This document shows positions 1 through 6,298 of a DNA stretch of 12,316 nucleotides, piece after piece. The translations under genes were made by a program, and so were the position numbers. Below the pieces are notes generated by a model. That model made no database searches. It was not told where the DNA came from and saw only the letters and a program-made list of their open reading frames with translations. Position 1 is the first letter of the stretch. Every line of letters starts with the position of its first letter. Source of the DNA: a bacterium (GTDB lineage: Bacteria > JAMCPX01); NCBI GenBank assembly GCA_027364825.1, contig DAHXOM010000001.1, positions 1 through 12,316 of the forward strand. The letters run 5' to 3'.

Positions 1-90
1 GAATATATGGTTCTTGGACACTATCCCTTTTGCAAAGAACAATCCTATAAGGAAGAATAAAAATAAGATTGCAAGGCTATGTTTACGCAT
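1..90 (-). CDS. N-terminus of a YfhO-like membrane protein (partial, runs off left edge)
   Basis: Reading the minus strand from an ATG at 90 gives 30 codons with no stop up to the window edge. The peptide has a basic start (MRKH), a hydrophobic run of about 16 residues and then LFFAKGIVSKNHIF. The large YfhO-family protein at 8854-11298 starts MKRM, has a similar hydrophobic run and then LFFSKDIVSRDKVF at the same distance. In that 14-residue stretch 8 positions are identical and most of the rest are conservative, so I infer a paralogue. The reading frame stays open for about 20 more codons upstream, but ATG 90 matches the paralogue's start. No clear Shine-Dalgarno sequence precedes it. It is divergent from the yajC operon. 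Only 30 residues are visible, so another membrane or secreted protein cannot be excluded. Confidence 0.6.
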   Translation of the reverse strand, partial: MRKHSLAILFLFFLIGLFFAKGIVSKNHIF

Positions 91-141
91 CAAACTATAA
101 ATAGTAGAGTTTTGAAAAATTGCAAGCAGTGTGTCCTTTAA

Positions 142-170
142 TTGACAATAGAAAATAGTTAATTTAACCT
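142..170 (+). promoter_or_regulatory. Candidate sigma-70 promoter for the yajC-secDF-recJ operon
   Basis: A perfect -35 hexamer TTGACA lies at 142-147. With a 17-bp spacer the -10 position is TAACCT at 165-170, which matches TATAAT at only 3 of 6 positions. The predicted start, around 177, falls just before the inverted-repeat element at 181-304, so that element would lie in the 5' leader of yajC. The assignment rests on the strong -35, the spacing and the location. Confidence 0.4.
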
Positions 171-180
171 AAATAAGTCA

Positions 181-304
181 CGTTGGGAACGGCAGGACAT
201 TAACCGTGTCATCAGGAGGGAATAATATCTTCTTTCTGCATACCTGCCGTCCCGCTCAAGTGCGGTTCCGCCTCAGACTGAAAATGGCCGGGGTTTCCAA
301 CGGG
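181..304. repeat. Inverted-repeat / structured element A upstream of yajC
   Basis: The outer arms CGTTGGGAAC (181-190) and GTTTCCAACG (293-302) pair over 10 bp, including one G-T pair. A second stem, CGGCAGG (190-196) with CCTGCCG (243-249), pairs over 7 bp directly inside the 5' arm. CCGC (252-255) can pair with GCGG (262-265). Positions 304 to 284 read on the minus strand give a 21-nt core that matches 6136-6156 at 17 positions (see element B). The element lies between the candidate promoter and the yajC ribosome-binding site, so it would be transcribed as a leader. It may be a short palindromic repeat of the REP/MITE type or a structured RNA. I do not recognise it as a named riboswitch. 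No target-site duplication is obvious. Confidence 0.55.
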
Positions 305-331
305 CTAAAAAATATAAAAAGGAGAAACAAA

Positions 332-697
332 ATGGATACAATTGCTTATGCAGCAGGGGCTCCTGCGGCAGCACAGGGTGGTATGTCGGGATTGATGAGT
401 ATGTTCTTACCGTTGATCATAATATTTTTTATCTTCTGGTTGTTGTTGATAAGGCCTCAGCAGAAAAGGGTAAAAAAACATCAGGAATTCCTTTCCAATC
501 TTAAGAAAGGTGATGAGGTAATTACATCGAGCGGTATTTTTGGTAAGATAACAGGCATTGCAGATAATGCCCTTACCATCGAGATTGCCGATGGTGTTAA
601 AATCAAAGTGGAAAAGGCGCATATTTCCGGTTATGCGGCTTCCAACCAACCCGCTTCTGTTGATAAAGCCGGTAATACCGGCAGCACCGGGAAATAG
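332..697 (+). CDS. yajC: YajC, Sec translocase accessory subunit
   Basis: YajC is a small single-span inner-membrane protein that associates with SecD and SecF in the holo-translocon. The product is 121 residues. An Ala/Gly-rich periplasmic tip (residues 1-23) is followed by one membrane span (about 24-40) and the characteristic RPQQKR at the cytoplasmic border. A soluble domain follows, with KKGDEVITSSGIFGKI (58-73) and a hydrophobic beta-rich end, then a low-complexity tail. I chose ATG 332 because GGAG at 321-324 precedes it by 7 nt and the protein then has the family's usual length. A GTG start at 206 would add 42 residues encoded by the inverted-repeat leader, with no YajC character. The gene heads the HD-secDF-recJ operon, 50 nt upstream of the HD gene. 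Confidence 0.94.
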   Translation: MDTIAYAAGAPAAAQGGMSGLMSMFLPLIIIFFIFWLLLIRPQQKRVKKHQEFLSNLKKGDEVITSSGIFGKITGIADNALTIEIADGVKIKVEKAHISGYAASNQPASVDKAGNTGSTGK

Positions 698-747
698 TTT
701 TTCCAAACGGCAGAAAAATATAAAATGGTGCAAGGAACGGGATACAG

Positions 748-1422
748 ATGAGTATTGAGGCAAATAATGATCTTCAACACATTGTAAACGATCCGAGGAC
801 GGTCATCTACATAGACATGGCTGACCAGCATCTTGAGCGTATAGGATATACCGAGCATGGCAGAAAACACGCGGAGTTTGTCTCTCAAAGGGCCGGTTAT
901 ATATTGGAAAAGCTGGGCTTGCCGGAAAAGAGTATCCGGCTCGCGGCAATAGCCGGATATCTGCACGACCTCGGCAATTTAATAAGCCGCCATAACCATG
1001 GATTTTCAAGCGCTTTCCTTGCAAAGGATATACTTGCTGAGAACGGCTTCAGTATCGAAGACACTGCTATGGTAATGAGTGCAATCGGCAATCACGAGGA
1101 TAACGGCGGAGAGATCACGAACGAGATAACCGCTGCTATAATAATTGCAGACAAGACGCATGTTCACAGGGCACGGGTCAGGAATAGAAACTTTATATCG
1201 TTTGATATTCACGACAGGGTCAATTATGCTGTTACCGAGTCCAGAATAGATATCGACAGCACAAAAAAAGAAATCATCCTGAATCTTGTGATTGATACGG
1301 CAATATCAGAGGTTGTTGAATACTTCGAAATATTCCTGACAAGAATGCTTTTATGCAAGAGGGCTGCCGAATACCTTGGAACAAAATTCTCGATGTTTAT
1401 AAACAATGTTAAATTAATTTAA
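748..1422 (+). CDS. HD-domain metal-dependent phosphohydrolase
   Basis: The 224-residue soluble protein carries the metal-binding pattern of the HD superfamily: H37/H41 in EHGRKH, HD at 73-74 in GYLHDLGNL, H82/H84, H116 in GNHED and D135 in IIADKTH. These are the ligands expected for a mono- or binuclear metal site, so it is probably an active hydrolase of a phosphate ester or nucleotide; the substrate cannot be read from sequence. There is no membrane span and no second catalytic domain. AAGGA at 732-736 is a reasonable, slightly distant ribosome-binding site. It sits between yajC and secDF, with only 10 nt to secDF, so it is translated from the same message. From memory, similar HD proteins (with a GYTEHG-like segment) lie next to secD in clostridial genomes. 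This suggests a recurring but unexplained association with the Sec accessory genes. Confidence 0.85.
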   Translation: MSIEANNDLQHIVNDPRTVIYIDMADQHLERIGYTEHGRKHAEFVSQRAGYILEKLGLPEKSIRLAAIAGYLHDLGNLISRHNHGFSSAFLAKDILAENGFSIEDTAMVMSAIGNHEDNGGEITNEITAAIIIADKTHVHRARVRNRNFISFDIHDRVNYAVTESRIDIDSTKKEIILNLVIDTAISEVVEYFEIFLTRMLLCKRAAEYLGTKFSMFINNVKLI

Positions 1423-1432
1423 AGGAGCAAAA

Positions 1433-4069
1433 ATGCGGAAGAATATTGTATGGAGATTTGTGCTTGTAGGATTGCTTACCGTTATCTCTATCTTTATAGT
1501 TTTACCATCGTTTGTAAACCAGCTTCCACAATGGTGGAAGGGGCTGTTACCGTCGGCAAAACTTAATCTCGGTCTTGATCTGAAAGGCGGCACCTATATT
1601 GTATTCGGTGTCGATATCGATAAGGCCGTTAAGGATGACCTTACAAGAAAGGCAAACGAATTAAAGGACTTGTTGAGCGGTAAAAATATCGTGGTTCAGT
1701 CGATTTCTGTGACGACGACAGGGGAAATAAATCTTAAGCTTTCCAATATCAATGATACCGACAAACTATTGACCGTATTGAAGGACGATTTCCCGGATCT
1801 CCAGAAACTCGACGTGTCCCAACCGCCCTCGTTTGCATTTGCACTCACCACTGCTGAAACAACCTATATGAAGAACAACATATTGAATCAGGCGGTCGAA
1901 AACATAAGGAACAGGGTAGACCAATTTGGTGTAACCGAGCCGATTATCCAGCCTCAGGGCAACGACCAGATTATTGTAGAGCTGCCCGGTATCAAAGATC
2001 CTACCAGGGCGATAGAGATAATAGGGAAGACCGCACAGCTGGAATTTATGCTTGTTGACAATAACCCCGCATTTTTAGCCCAGATGATAAAGGATACAAA
2101 AAACCTGCCTGATGGAATTTATTCGGGTTCAACACCGGTGACCCTGTCAACAGGGGAAACGATCAACAGCCCGTATCTATGGGCGTATAATAAAAACCAG
2201 CTTGAGCAGTTCCTCGCGGGTAAGGTGCCGTCCCAGTACGTGGTCGGGTACCAGGTAAACAGGGACAAAAATACAAACCTTACTACGTACCAGACGTATA
2301 TCCTTGAAAAGGATGTTTCCATGACCGGCGACATGCTTACGGATGCAAGGATGGAGATAGGCGGTGAGTATAACCAGCCTTACGTAGGTATACGGTTCAA
2401 TTCAAGGGGAGCGAGATTATTCGATCAGCTTACAGCAGCACACGTAGGAGAAAGACTTGCAATCGTGCTTGACGATATAGTCTACTCTGCACCCGTAATA
2501 CGCGAGCGGATAAGCGGAGGCGTTGCCCAGATAACAGGCAGCTTTACGGAGAATGAGTCAAAAGACCTTGCAATCGTGCTGCGGGCAGGGGCTTTACCGG
2601 CTCCGGTCAAAATACTGATGAAGAACGTTGTCGGCCCCACCCTCGGTTCGGATTCCATACGTGAGGGCATGACTGCGGCAGTCGCGGGAGCCGTATTTGT
2701 TGTTGTATTTATGCTCTTATATTACATCATTGCCGGAGTTATCGCCGATATCGGTTTGATCATAAACGTTATTATGCTTCTTGCGATACTCGCACTGTTC
2801 GGCGCAACATTAACATTGCCGGGAATTGCGGGTATTATTCTGTCGATAGGTATGGCCGTCGATACGAACGTGCTGAACTTCGAGAGGACAAGAGAAGAGC
2901 TGAAACTCGGTAAACCCATACGTACAGCTGTTGATGCGGGATACGATAAGGCATTCTATACGATTATAGACTCCCACATTACAACGTTGATCACGGCCAT
3001 TATCCTGTATATTTTCGGGACCGGTCCTATCAAGGGCTTTGCGGTGACCCTCAGCATCGGTGTTACGTTGAACCTGTTTACCGGGCTTTTTGCGACAAGA
3101 ACATTCTTTGATTACCTGAATTCAAAGGTCAGGCTGACGAAGCTGACGTTCCTTGAATTTATAGGTAAGACAAATATTAATTTCATGGGGGCAAGACGGT
3201 TTACCTATGTGATATCCGGCATCCTCGTGACTCTGGGTATTATTGCCGGCATTCAGATAGCACGCGGTAAAGCGAATATCGGTATTGATTTCGGCGGAGG
3301 GACAGCCGTCCAGATAAAATTCCAAAAACCCATTGGCATATCGGACATCAGAAAGGTGCTTGAAAAGGCCGATATACCGGGCCCCGAGATCCAGGAGCTT
3401 CCCAAGTTGAACGAGTTTTTGATCAGTGTAAAGAAGATAAAGCAGCTCCGTGAAGATATAGCGGACAAGATCATTACGGCGCTGAAAACCTCGTTTCCGG
3501 ATAACGGCTTTGAGGTGGAAAATACGAATGAGATAGGGCCCGTTGTCGGTAAAAACCTGCAGAAGAATGCACTGTGGGCGGTCATTTTCTCATTGATAGC
3601 CATCATCATTTATATAGCATGGCGGTTCGAGTTTAAATTCGGGGTTGCCGCAACATTAGCTACGGCACACGATGTGCTTGTCGTACTCGGCATATTTTAT
3701 CTTCTGGACAAGGAGATAACTCTGCTGGTCGTTACGGCACTGCTGACCCTTGCCGGATACTCCCTGACCGATACAGTCGTCGTGTTTGACAGGATTCGGG
3801 AGCGGTTGAAAACGAGGAAAGGCGAGACCCACATAGAGATTTTCAACCGGAGTATCAATGAGGTGTTAAGCAGGACCATAATAACGTCGTTGACGGTCTT
3901 CCTTGTGGTATTGGCAATGTTTCTGATGGGAGGTTCCGTATTGCATGACTTCTCCCTTGCCATGCTGATCGGGGTAATTGTGGGAACGTATTCCTCCGTG
4001 TTTATAGCGAGTGCGATTGTCGTGGACTGGATAGGCGAGAAAGGAAAATTGTTCCAGAAGAAAAAGTAA
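1433..4069 (+). CDS. secDF: SecDF, fused protein-export membrane protein
   Basis: SecD and SecF use the proton motive force to pull exported proteins through SecYEG on the periplasmic side. Here they form one 878-residue polypeptide. SecD half: first membrane span about 8-27, LNLGLDLKGG (44-53), the P1 periplasmic domain with DQFGVTEP (163-170), then VGPTLGSDSI (400-409) leading into five spans and GMAVDTNVLNFERTREEL (473-490) with the conserved Asp477. SecF half: from about 586, with a span, GIDFGGG (617-623), a short periplasmic domain, IGPVVGKNL (701-709), five more spans and GYSLTDTVVVFDRIRE (775-790) containing the conserved Asp780. The join lies at about residues 560-588 and the frame is continuous. 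A strong AGGAG precedes the ATG. The stop overlaps the recJ start by one base. The SecD signature differs from the usual VDANVLIFERI at three positions. Confidence 0.97.
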   Translation: MRKNIVWRFVLVGLLTVISIFIVLPSFVNQLPQWWKGLLPSAKLNLGLDLKGGTYIVFGVDIDKAVKDDLTRKANELKDLLSGKNIVVQSISVTTTGEINLKLSNINDTDKLLTVLKDDFPDLQKLDVSQPPSFAFALTTAETTYMKNNILNQAVENIRNRVDQFGVTEPIIQPQGNDQIIVELPGIKDPTRAIEIIGKTAQLEFMLVDNNPAFLAQMIKDTKNLPDGIYSGSTPVTLSTGETINSPYLWAYNKNQLEQFLAGKVPSQYVVGYQVNRDKNTNLTTYQTYILEKDVSMTGDMLTDARMEIGGEYNQPYVGIRFNSRGARLFDQLTAAHVGERLAIVLDDIVYSAPVIRERISGGVAQITGSFTENESKDLAIVLRAGALPAPVKILMKNVVGPTLGSDSIREGMTAAVAGAVFVVVFMLLYYIIAGVIADIGLIINVIMLLAILALFGATLTLPGIAGIILSIGMAVDTNVLNFERTREELKLGKPIRTAVDAGYDKAFYTIIDSHITTLITAIILYIFGTGPIKGFAVTLSIGVTLNLFTGLFATRTFFDYLNSKVRLTKLTFLEFIGKTNINFMGARRFTYVISGILVTLGIIAGIQIARGKANIGIDFGGGTAVQIKFQKPIGISDIRKVLEKADIPGPEIQELPKLNEFLISVKKIKQLREDIADKIITALKTSFPDNGFEVENTNEIGPVVGKNLQKNALWAVIFSLIAIIIYIAWRFEFKFGVAATLATAHDVLVVLGIFYLLDKEITLLVVTALLTLAGYSLTDTVVVFDRIRERLKTRKGETHIEIFNRSINEVLSRTIITSLTVFLVVLAMFLMGGSVLHDFSLAMLIGVIVGTYSSVFIASAIVVDWIGEKGKLFQKKK

Positions 4070-5784
4070 TGGCTAAACGGTGGGAAAAGAGGAATAGTTA
4101 TTCAGAAGATACAGCGACGAAGCTGTCCCGATCGCTCGGTATATCAGAGGTATTGTCCACGGTCCTTATAAACAGGGGCATAACCGACGAAGAAGAGATC
4201 CTGCGTTTCCTGAATCCCGACATCAAGAATATGCCGTCACCGTTCCTCATTGACGGCATGGAAAACGCCACCAAAAGGATTATTTCAGCACTGAAAAACC
4301 ACGAGAAGATCATGCTCTATGGAGATTATGACGTGGACGGGATATCATCGGTGTCCATTGTGTACCTTTACCTGAAATCGGTTGGAGCCGATGTAGATTA
4401 TTACATACCGAGCAGGCTCAAAGAAGGGTACGGACTGAACATAAACAGTATAAAAAGGTTTATCCATAACGGCTGTAAGCTCCTTATAACGCTTGACTGC
4501 GGCGTATCGAACAATGAAGAGATCTCTTTTGCGAAACAGAATAAAATGGACACTATAATTGTCGACCATCACGAGATACCGGATACAAAGCCTCCGGCCT
4601 ATGAAATAATCGACCCCAAACACAGCGGCATAAAGGATATCAATGTGCTTGCAGGCGTTGGGGTAGCTTTTAATCTGCTGATGGCACTGAGAAGTACCAT
4701 GAAGAAAGAAGGTTTTTTCAACTATATGAACATGCCGAACCTCAAACATTACCTCGATCTTGTCGTGCTGGGGACCATTGCGGATATCGTTCCGTTTACC
4801 GGAGAAAACAGGATTATCGTCAGTACGGGTATTAAGGTGCTGAACAGCTCTCAGCGGCAGGGCATTAAGGCGATAAAAGAAGTGGCGTCCGTATCCAGCG
4901 ATGATGCACGTGCATCCGATGTAAGTTTCAGAATTGCTCCGAGGATAAATGCAGCAGGCAGGCTCGATGACCCCGCTATCGGGGTGCAGCTGCTGACAAC
5001 GGACAATCCCATGCTCGCCGGTAAACTTGCCAATGCCCTGGATAAGATAAACAGTAACAGGCAGTTGATAGAACAGAGAATATTCAGGGATGCATTAGAG
5101 CTTATCAACAAAGATACGGTCATGAAGAACAGCAAAGGGATCGTCCTTGCCTCGGAAGAATGGCATCCGGGCGTTATCGGAGTGGTTGCTTCCAAGCTTG
5201 TGGAGGCATACTACAAACCGACCATCCTCATTTCCCTGAACAGCGATCTCGGCAAGGGCTCTGCGAGGAGCATACAATCCATACATATCTATGACACCTT
5301 GAAGAGTCTCAGTGAGTATCTTGTCGGGTTCGGCGGTCACAAGCTTGCTGCAGGACTTGTAATAAAGACGGAAAAACTGGATGTTTTCAGAAACAATTTC
5401 TTTAAACTCCTCGATACGGCGCTTACGGGTGACATGCTCACGCCAATCCTTACCATAGACGGCGTACTGAAACTAAAACAAATCACGAAGAAGGTCAGTG
5501 ATGAGCTGAAACTGATGATGCCGTATGGGACCGGGAATGCAGAGCCGATTTTTGTTTCATACAATGTCAAGTTCATGGACCCTGTTCTCCTGAAGCATAA
5601 TGTCTTAAGATGCAAAGTAGTACAGGATGATACCTCTATCGGACTGGTAGCTTTCAATACCGTAGATTCTATAGATAGTTTACCGAAACATGCAAATATA
5701 GCTTATTATATAAGGAACAACTCATTTAACGGCAACGATACCATAGAACTGGTTTTAAAGGACATAGCAGGTCTGGATAATTGA
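4069..5784 (+). CDS. recJ: RecJ, single-stranded-DNA-specific 5'-3' exonuclease
   Basis: RecJ degrades single-stranded DNA from the 5' end in RecF-pathway recombination, mismatch repair and base-excision repair. The 571-residue length is close to that of E. coli RecJ. DHH-family motifs are complete: YGDYDVDG (84-91), LITLDCG (139-145), IIVDHHEIPD (163-172), GTIADIVP (235-242) and RINAAGR (292-298). The DHHA1 part has HPGVIGVVASKLVE (366-379), SAR (398-400) and GFGGHKLAAGL (420-430). The remaining C-terminal part fits the oligonucleotide-binding domain. The ATG uses the last base of the secDF stop (TAATG), so translation is probably coupled. No catalytic residue is missing, so the enzyme should be active. 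Confidence 0.97.
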   Translation: MAKRWEKRNSYSEDTATKLSRSLGISEVLSTVLINRGITDEEEILRFLNPDIKNMPSPFLIDGMENATKRIISALKNHEKIMLYGDYDVDGISSVSIVYLYLKSVGADVDYYIPSRLKEGYGLNINSIKRFIHNGCKLLITLDCGVSNNEEISFAKQNKMDTIIVDHHEIPDTKPPAYEIIDPKHSGIKDINVLAGVGVAFNLLMALRSTMKKEGFFNYMNMPNLKHYLDLVVLGTIADIVPFTGENRIIVSTGIKVLNSSQRQGIKAIKEVASVSSDDARASDVSFRIAPRINAAGRLDDPAIGVQLLTTDNPMLAGKLANALDKINSNRQLIEQRIFRDALELINKDTVMKNSKGIVLASEEWHPGVIGVVASKLVEAYYKPTILISLNSDLGKGSARSIQSIHIYDTLKSLSEYLVGFGGHKLAAGLVIKTEKLDVFRNNFFKLLDTALTGDMLTPILTIDGVLKLKQITKKVSDELKLMMPYGTGNAEPIFVSYNVKFMDPVLLKHNVLRCKVVQDDTSIGLVAFNTVDSIDSLPKHANIAYYIRNNSFNGNDTIELVLKDIAGLDN

Positions 5785-5819
5785 GCAGGGTAACATCCGG
5801 GGCACGCGTAAGGTCTGGA

Positions 5820-5848
5820 TTGACAGGAATCAATGACTGAATTAGACT
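5820..5848 (+). promoter_or_regulatory. Candidate sigma-70 promoter for rpoZ
   Basis: A perfect TTGACA (5820-5825) is followed after exactly 17 bp by TAGACT (5843-5848), 4 of 6 matches to TATAAT. The predicted start is near 5855, giving a leader of about 16 nt that begins at the GAGAGG ribosome-binding site (5855-5860) of rpoZ. It lies in the 86-nt gap after recJ, so rpoZ and the genes downstream could be transcribed independently of the secretion operon. No terminator hairpin is visible after recJ, so read-through is also possible. Confidence 0.5.
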
Positions 5849-5870
5849 ATAAAAGAGAGGTAAAAAATAT

Positions 5871-6083
5871 ATGGCAAGGGTAACGGTAGAAGATTCACTG
5901 AAGATTACAAATAACAGGTTTATACTTGCTCAAATGGTGATGAAGAGGGCAAAGCAGTTAATCAAAGGTGCGCACCAGCTTATTGAAAACAAGGATGACA
6001 ATAAAGAGATAGTTCTGGCATTGAGAGAGATTGCTGCAAGTAAGATTCCGTATATCGTAGGATCACCGAAAAAAAAGAAATAA
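5871..6083 (+). CDS. rpoZ: RpoZ, RNA polymerase omega subunit
   Basis: Omega helps fold and assemble the beta' subunit. The 70-residue product starts MARVTVEDSL and contains NNRFILAQMVMKRAKQL and a later LALREIAASKI. These are the conserved helices of the omega family, with the NRF and KRA motifs in place. It is shorter than E. coli omega but within the range of shorter bacterial forms, and it ends in a lysine run (KKKK). In E. coli the N-terminal MAR residues form part of (p)ppGpp site 1 with beta'. They are present here, and a (p)ppGpp enzyme gene follows, as in many bacteria. GAGAGG lies 10 nt before the ATG. The next gene starts 211 nt downstream, across inverted-repeat element B. Confidence 0.95.
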   Translation: MARVTVEDSLKITNNRFILAQMVMKRAKQLIKGAHQLIENKDDNKEIVLALREIAASKIPYIVGSPKKKK

Positions 6084-6131
6084 TCTCCGTCATGAGGATA
6101 GAGTGAAGGGGGATAGTATAATGAGCCGGGT

Positions 6132-6268
6132 ATACCCCGTTAGAAAGTCCCGCCATGTATGATGTCGATACTATGATATTTTTTAAATTCCTTGCAGAAA
6201 GAGCCTGGTTTAAAGCCGCATCTGACCAGAGGACTTATCCGCTTATGGAGGACTTTCTAAAGGGGTTT
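6132..6268. repeat. Inverted-repeat / structured element B upstream of spoT
   Basis: The arm at 6134-6150 (ACCCC, G, then TTAGAAAGTCC) is complementary to the arm at 6250-6266 (GGACTTTCTAA, A, then GGGGT): 16 pairs of 17 with a single G/A mismatch. CCAT (6153-6156) and ATGG (6245-6248) extend the stem inward. CTGGT and ACCAG inside it (around 6202-6226) could form a further hairpin. The core at 6136-6156 matches element A, read in the opposite direction, at 17 of 21 positions. GGGTATACCC at 6128-6137 is a perfect palindrome overlapping the left arm. A perfect -10-like TATAAT lies at 6117-6122 without a good -35. GGGG (6262-6265) could alternatively pair with CCCC (6280-6283) just before the spoT start. 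It could be a REP/MITE-type repeat or a leader RNA. Confidence 0.6.
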
Positions 6269-6298
6269 GCTGAAAAACTCCCCACCTGCAAACTATGA
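6155..6298 (+). CDS. Possible 47-codon small ORF overlapping the spoT start
   Basis: From ATG 6155 an open frame of 47 codons runs to a TGA at 6296-6298, overlapping the spoT start as ATGA, an arrangement typical of translational coupling. The spoT start has no visible Shine-Dalgarno sequence, which would fit coupling. The product (MYDVDTMIFFKFLAERAWFK...) matches no family I recognise and has no signal peptide. Against it, the frame lies almost entirely inside inverted-repeat element B, its own start has only a weak AGAAAG upstream, and a frame this short can be chance. An internal ATG at 6173 is an alternative start. Confidence 0.2.
   Translation: MYDVDTMIFFKFLAERAWFKAASDQRTYPLMEDFLKGFAEKLPTCKL

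Noticed and set aside
181..304. Element A as 6S RNA or the signal recognition particle RNA
   Set aside because: It is shorter than typical 6S RNA, has a branched rather than rod-like fold, and the GGAAG/AGCAG core of SRP RNA is absent.
206..331. N-terminal extension of YajC from a GTG at 206
   Set aside because: The 42 extra residues are encoded by inverted-repeat element A, have no YajC character, and a good GGAG site precedes the Met at 332.
668..682. GCCGGT-AAT-ACCGGC hairpin at the end of yajC as a terminator
   Set aside because: It lies inside the coding region, has a 3-nt loop and no T-run follows directly; the operon continues into the HD gene.
697..712. TTTCCAAACGG after yajC as a third copy of the repeat core
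   Set aside because: It resembles TTTCCAACGGG only with an insertion, and no matching partner arm is found nearby.
6132..6268. Element B as a MITE with TA target-site duplication
   Set aside because: The left flank ends in TA but the right flank reads TTTG, so no duplication is visible; the MITE idea stays open only through a copy search.
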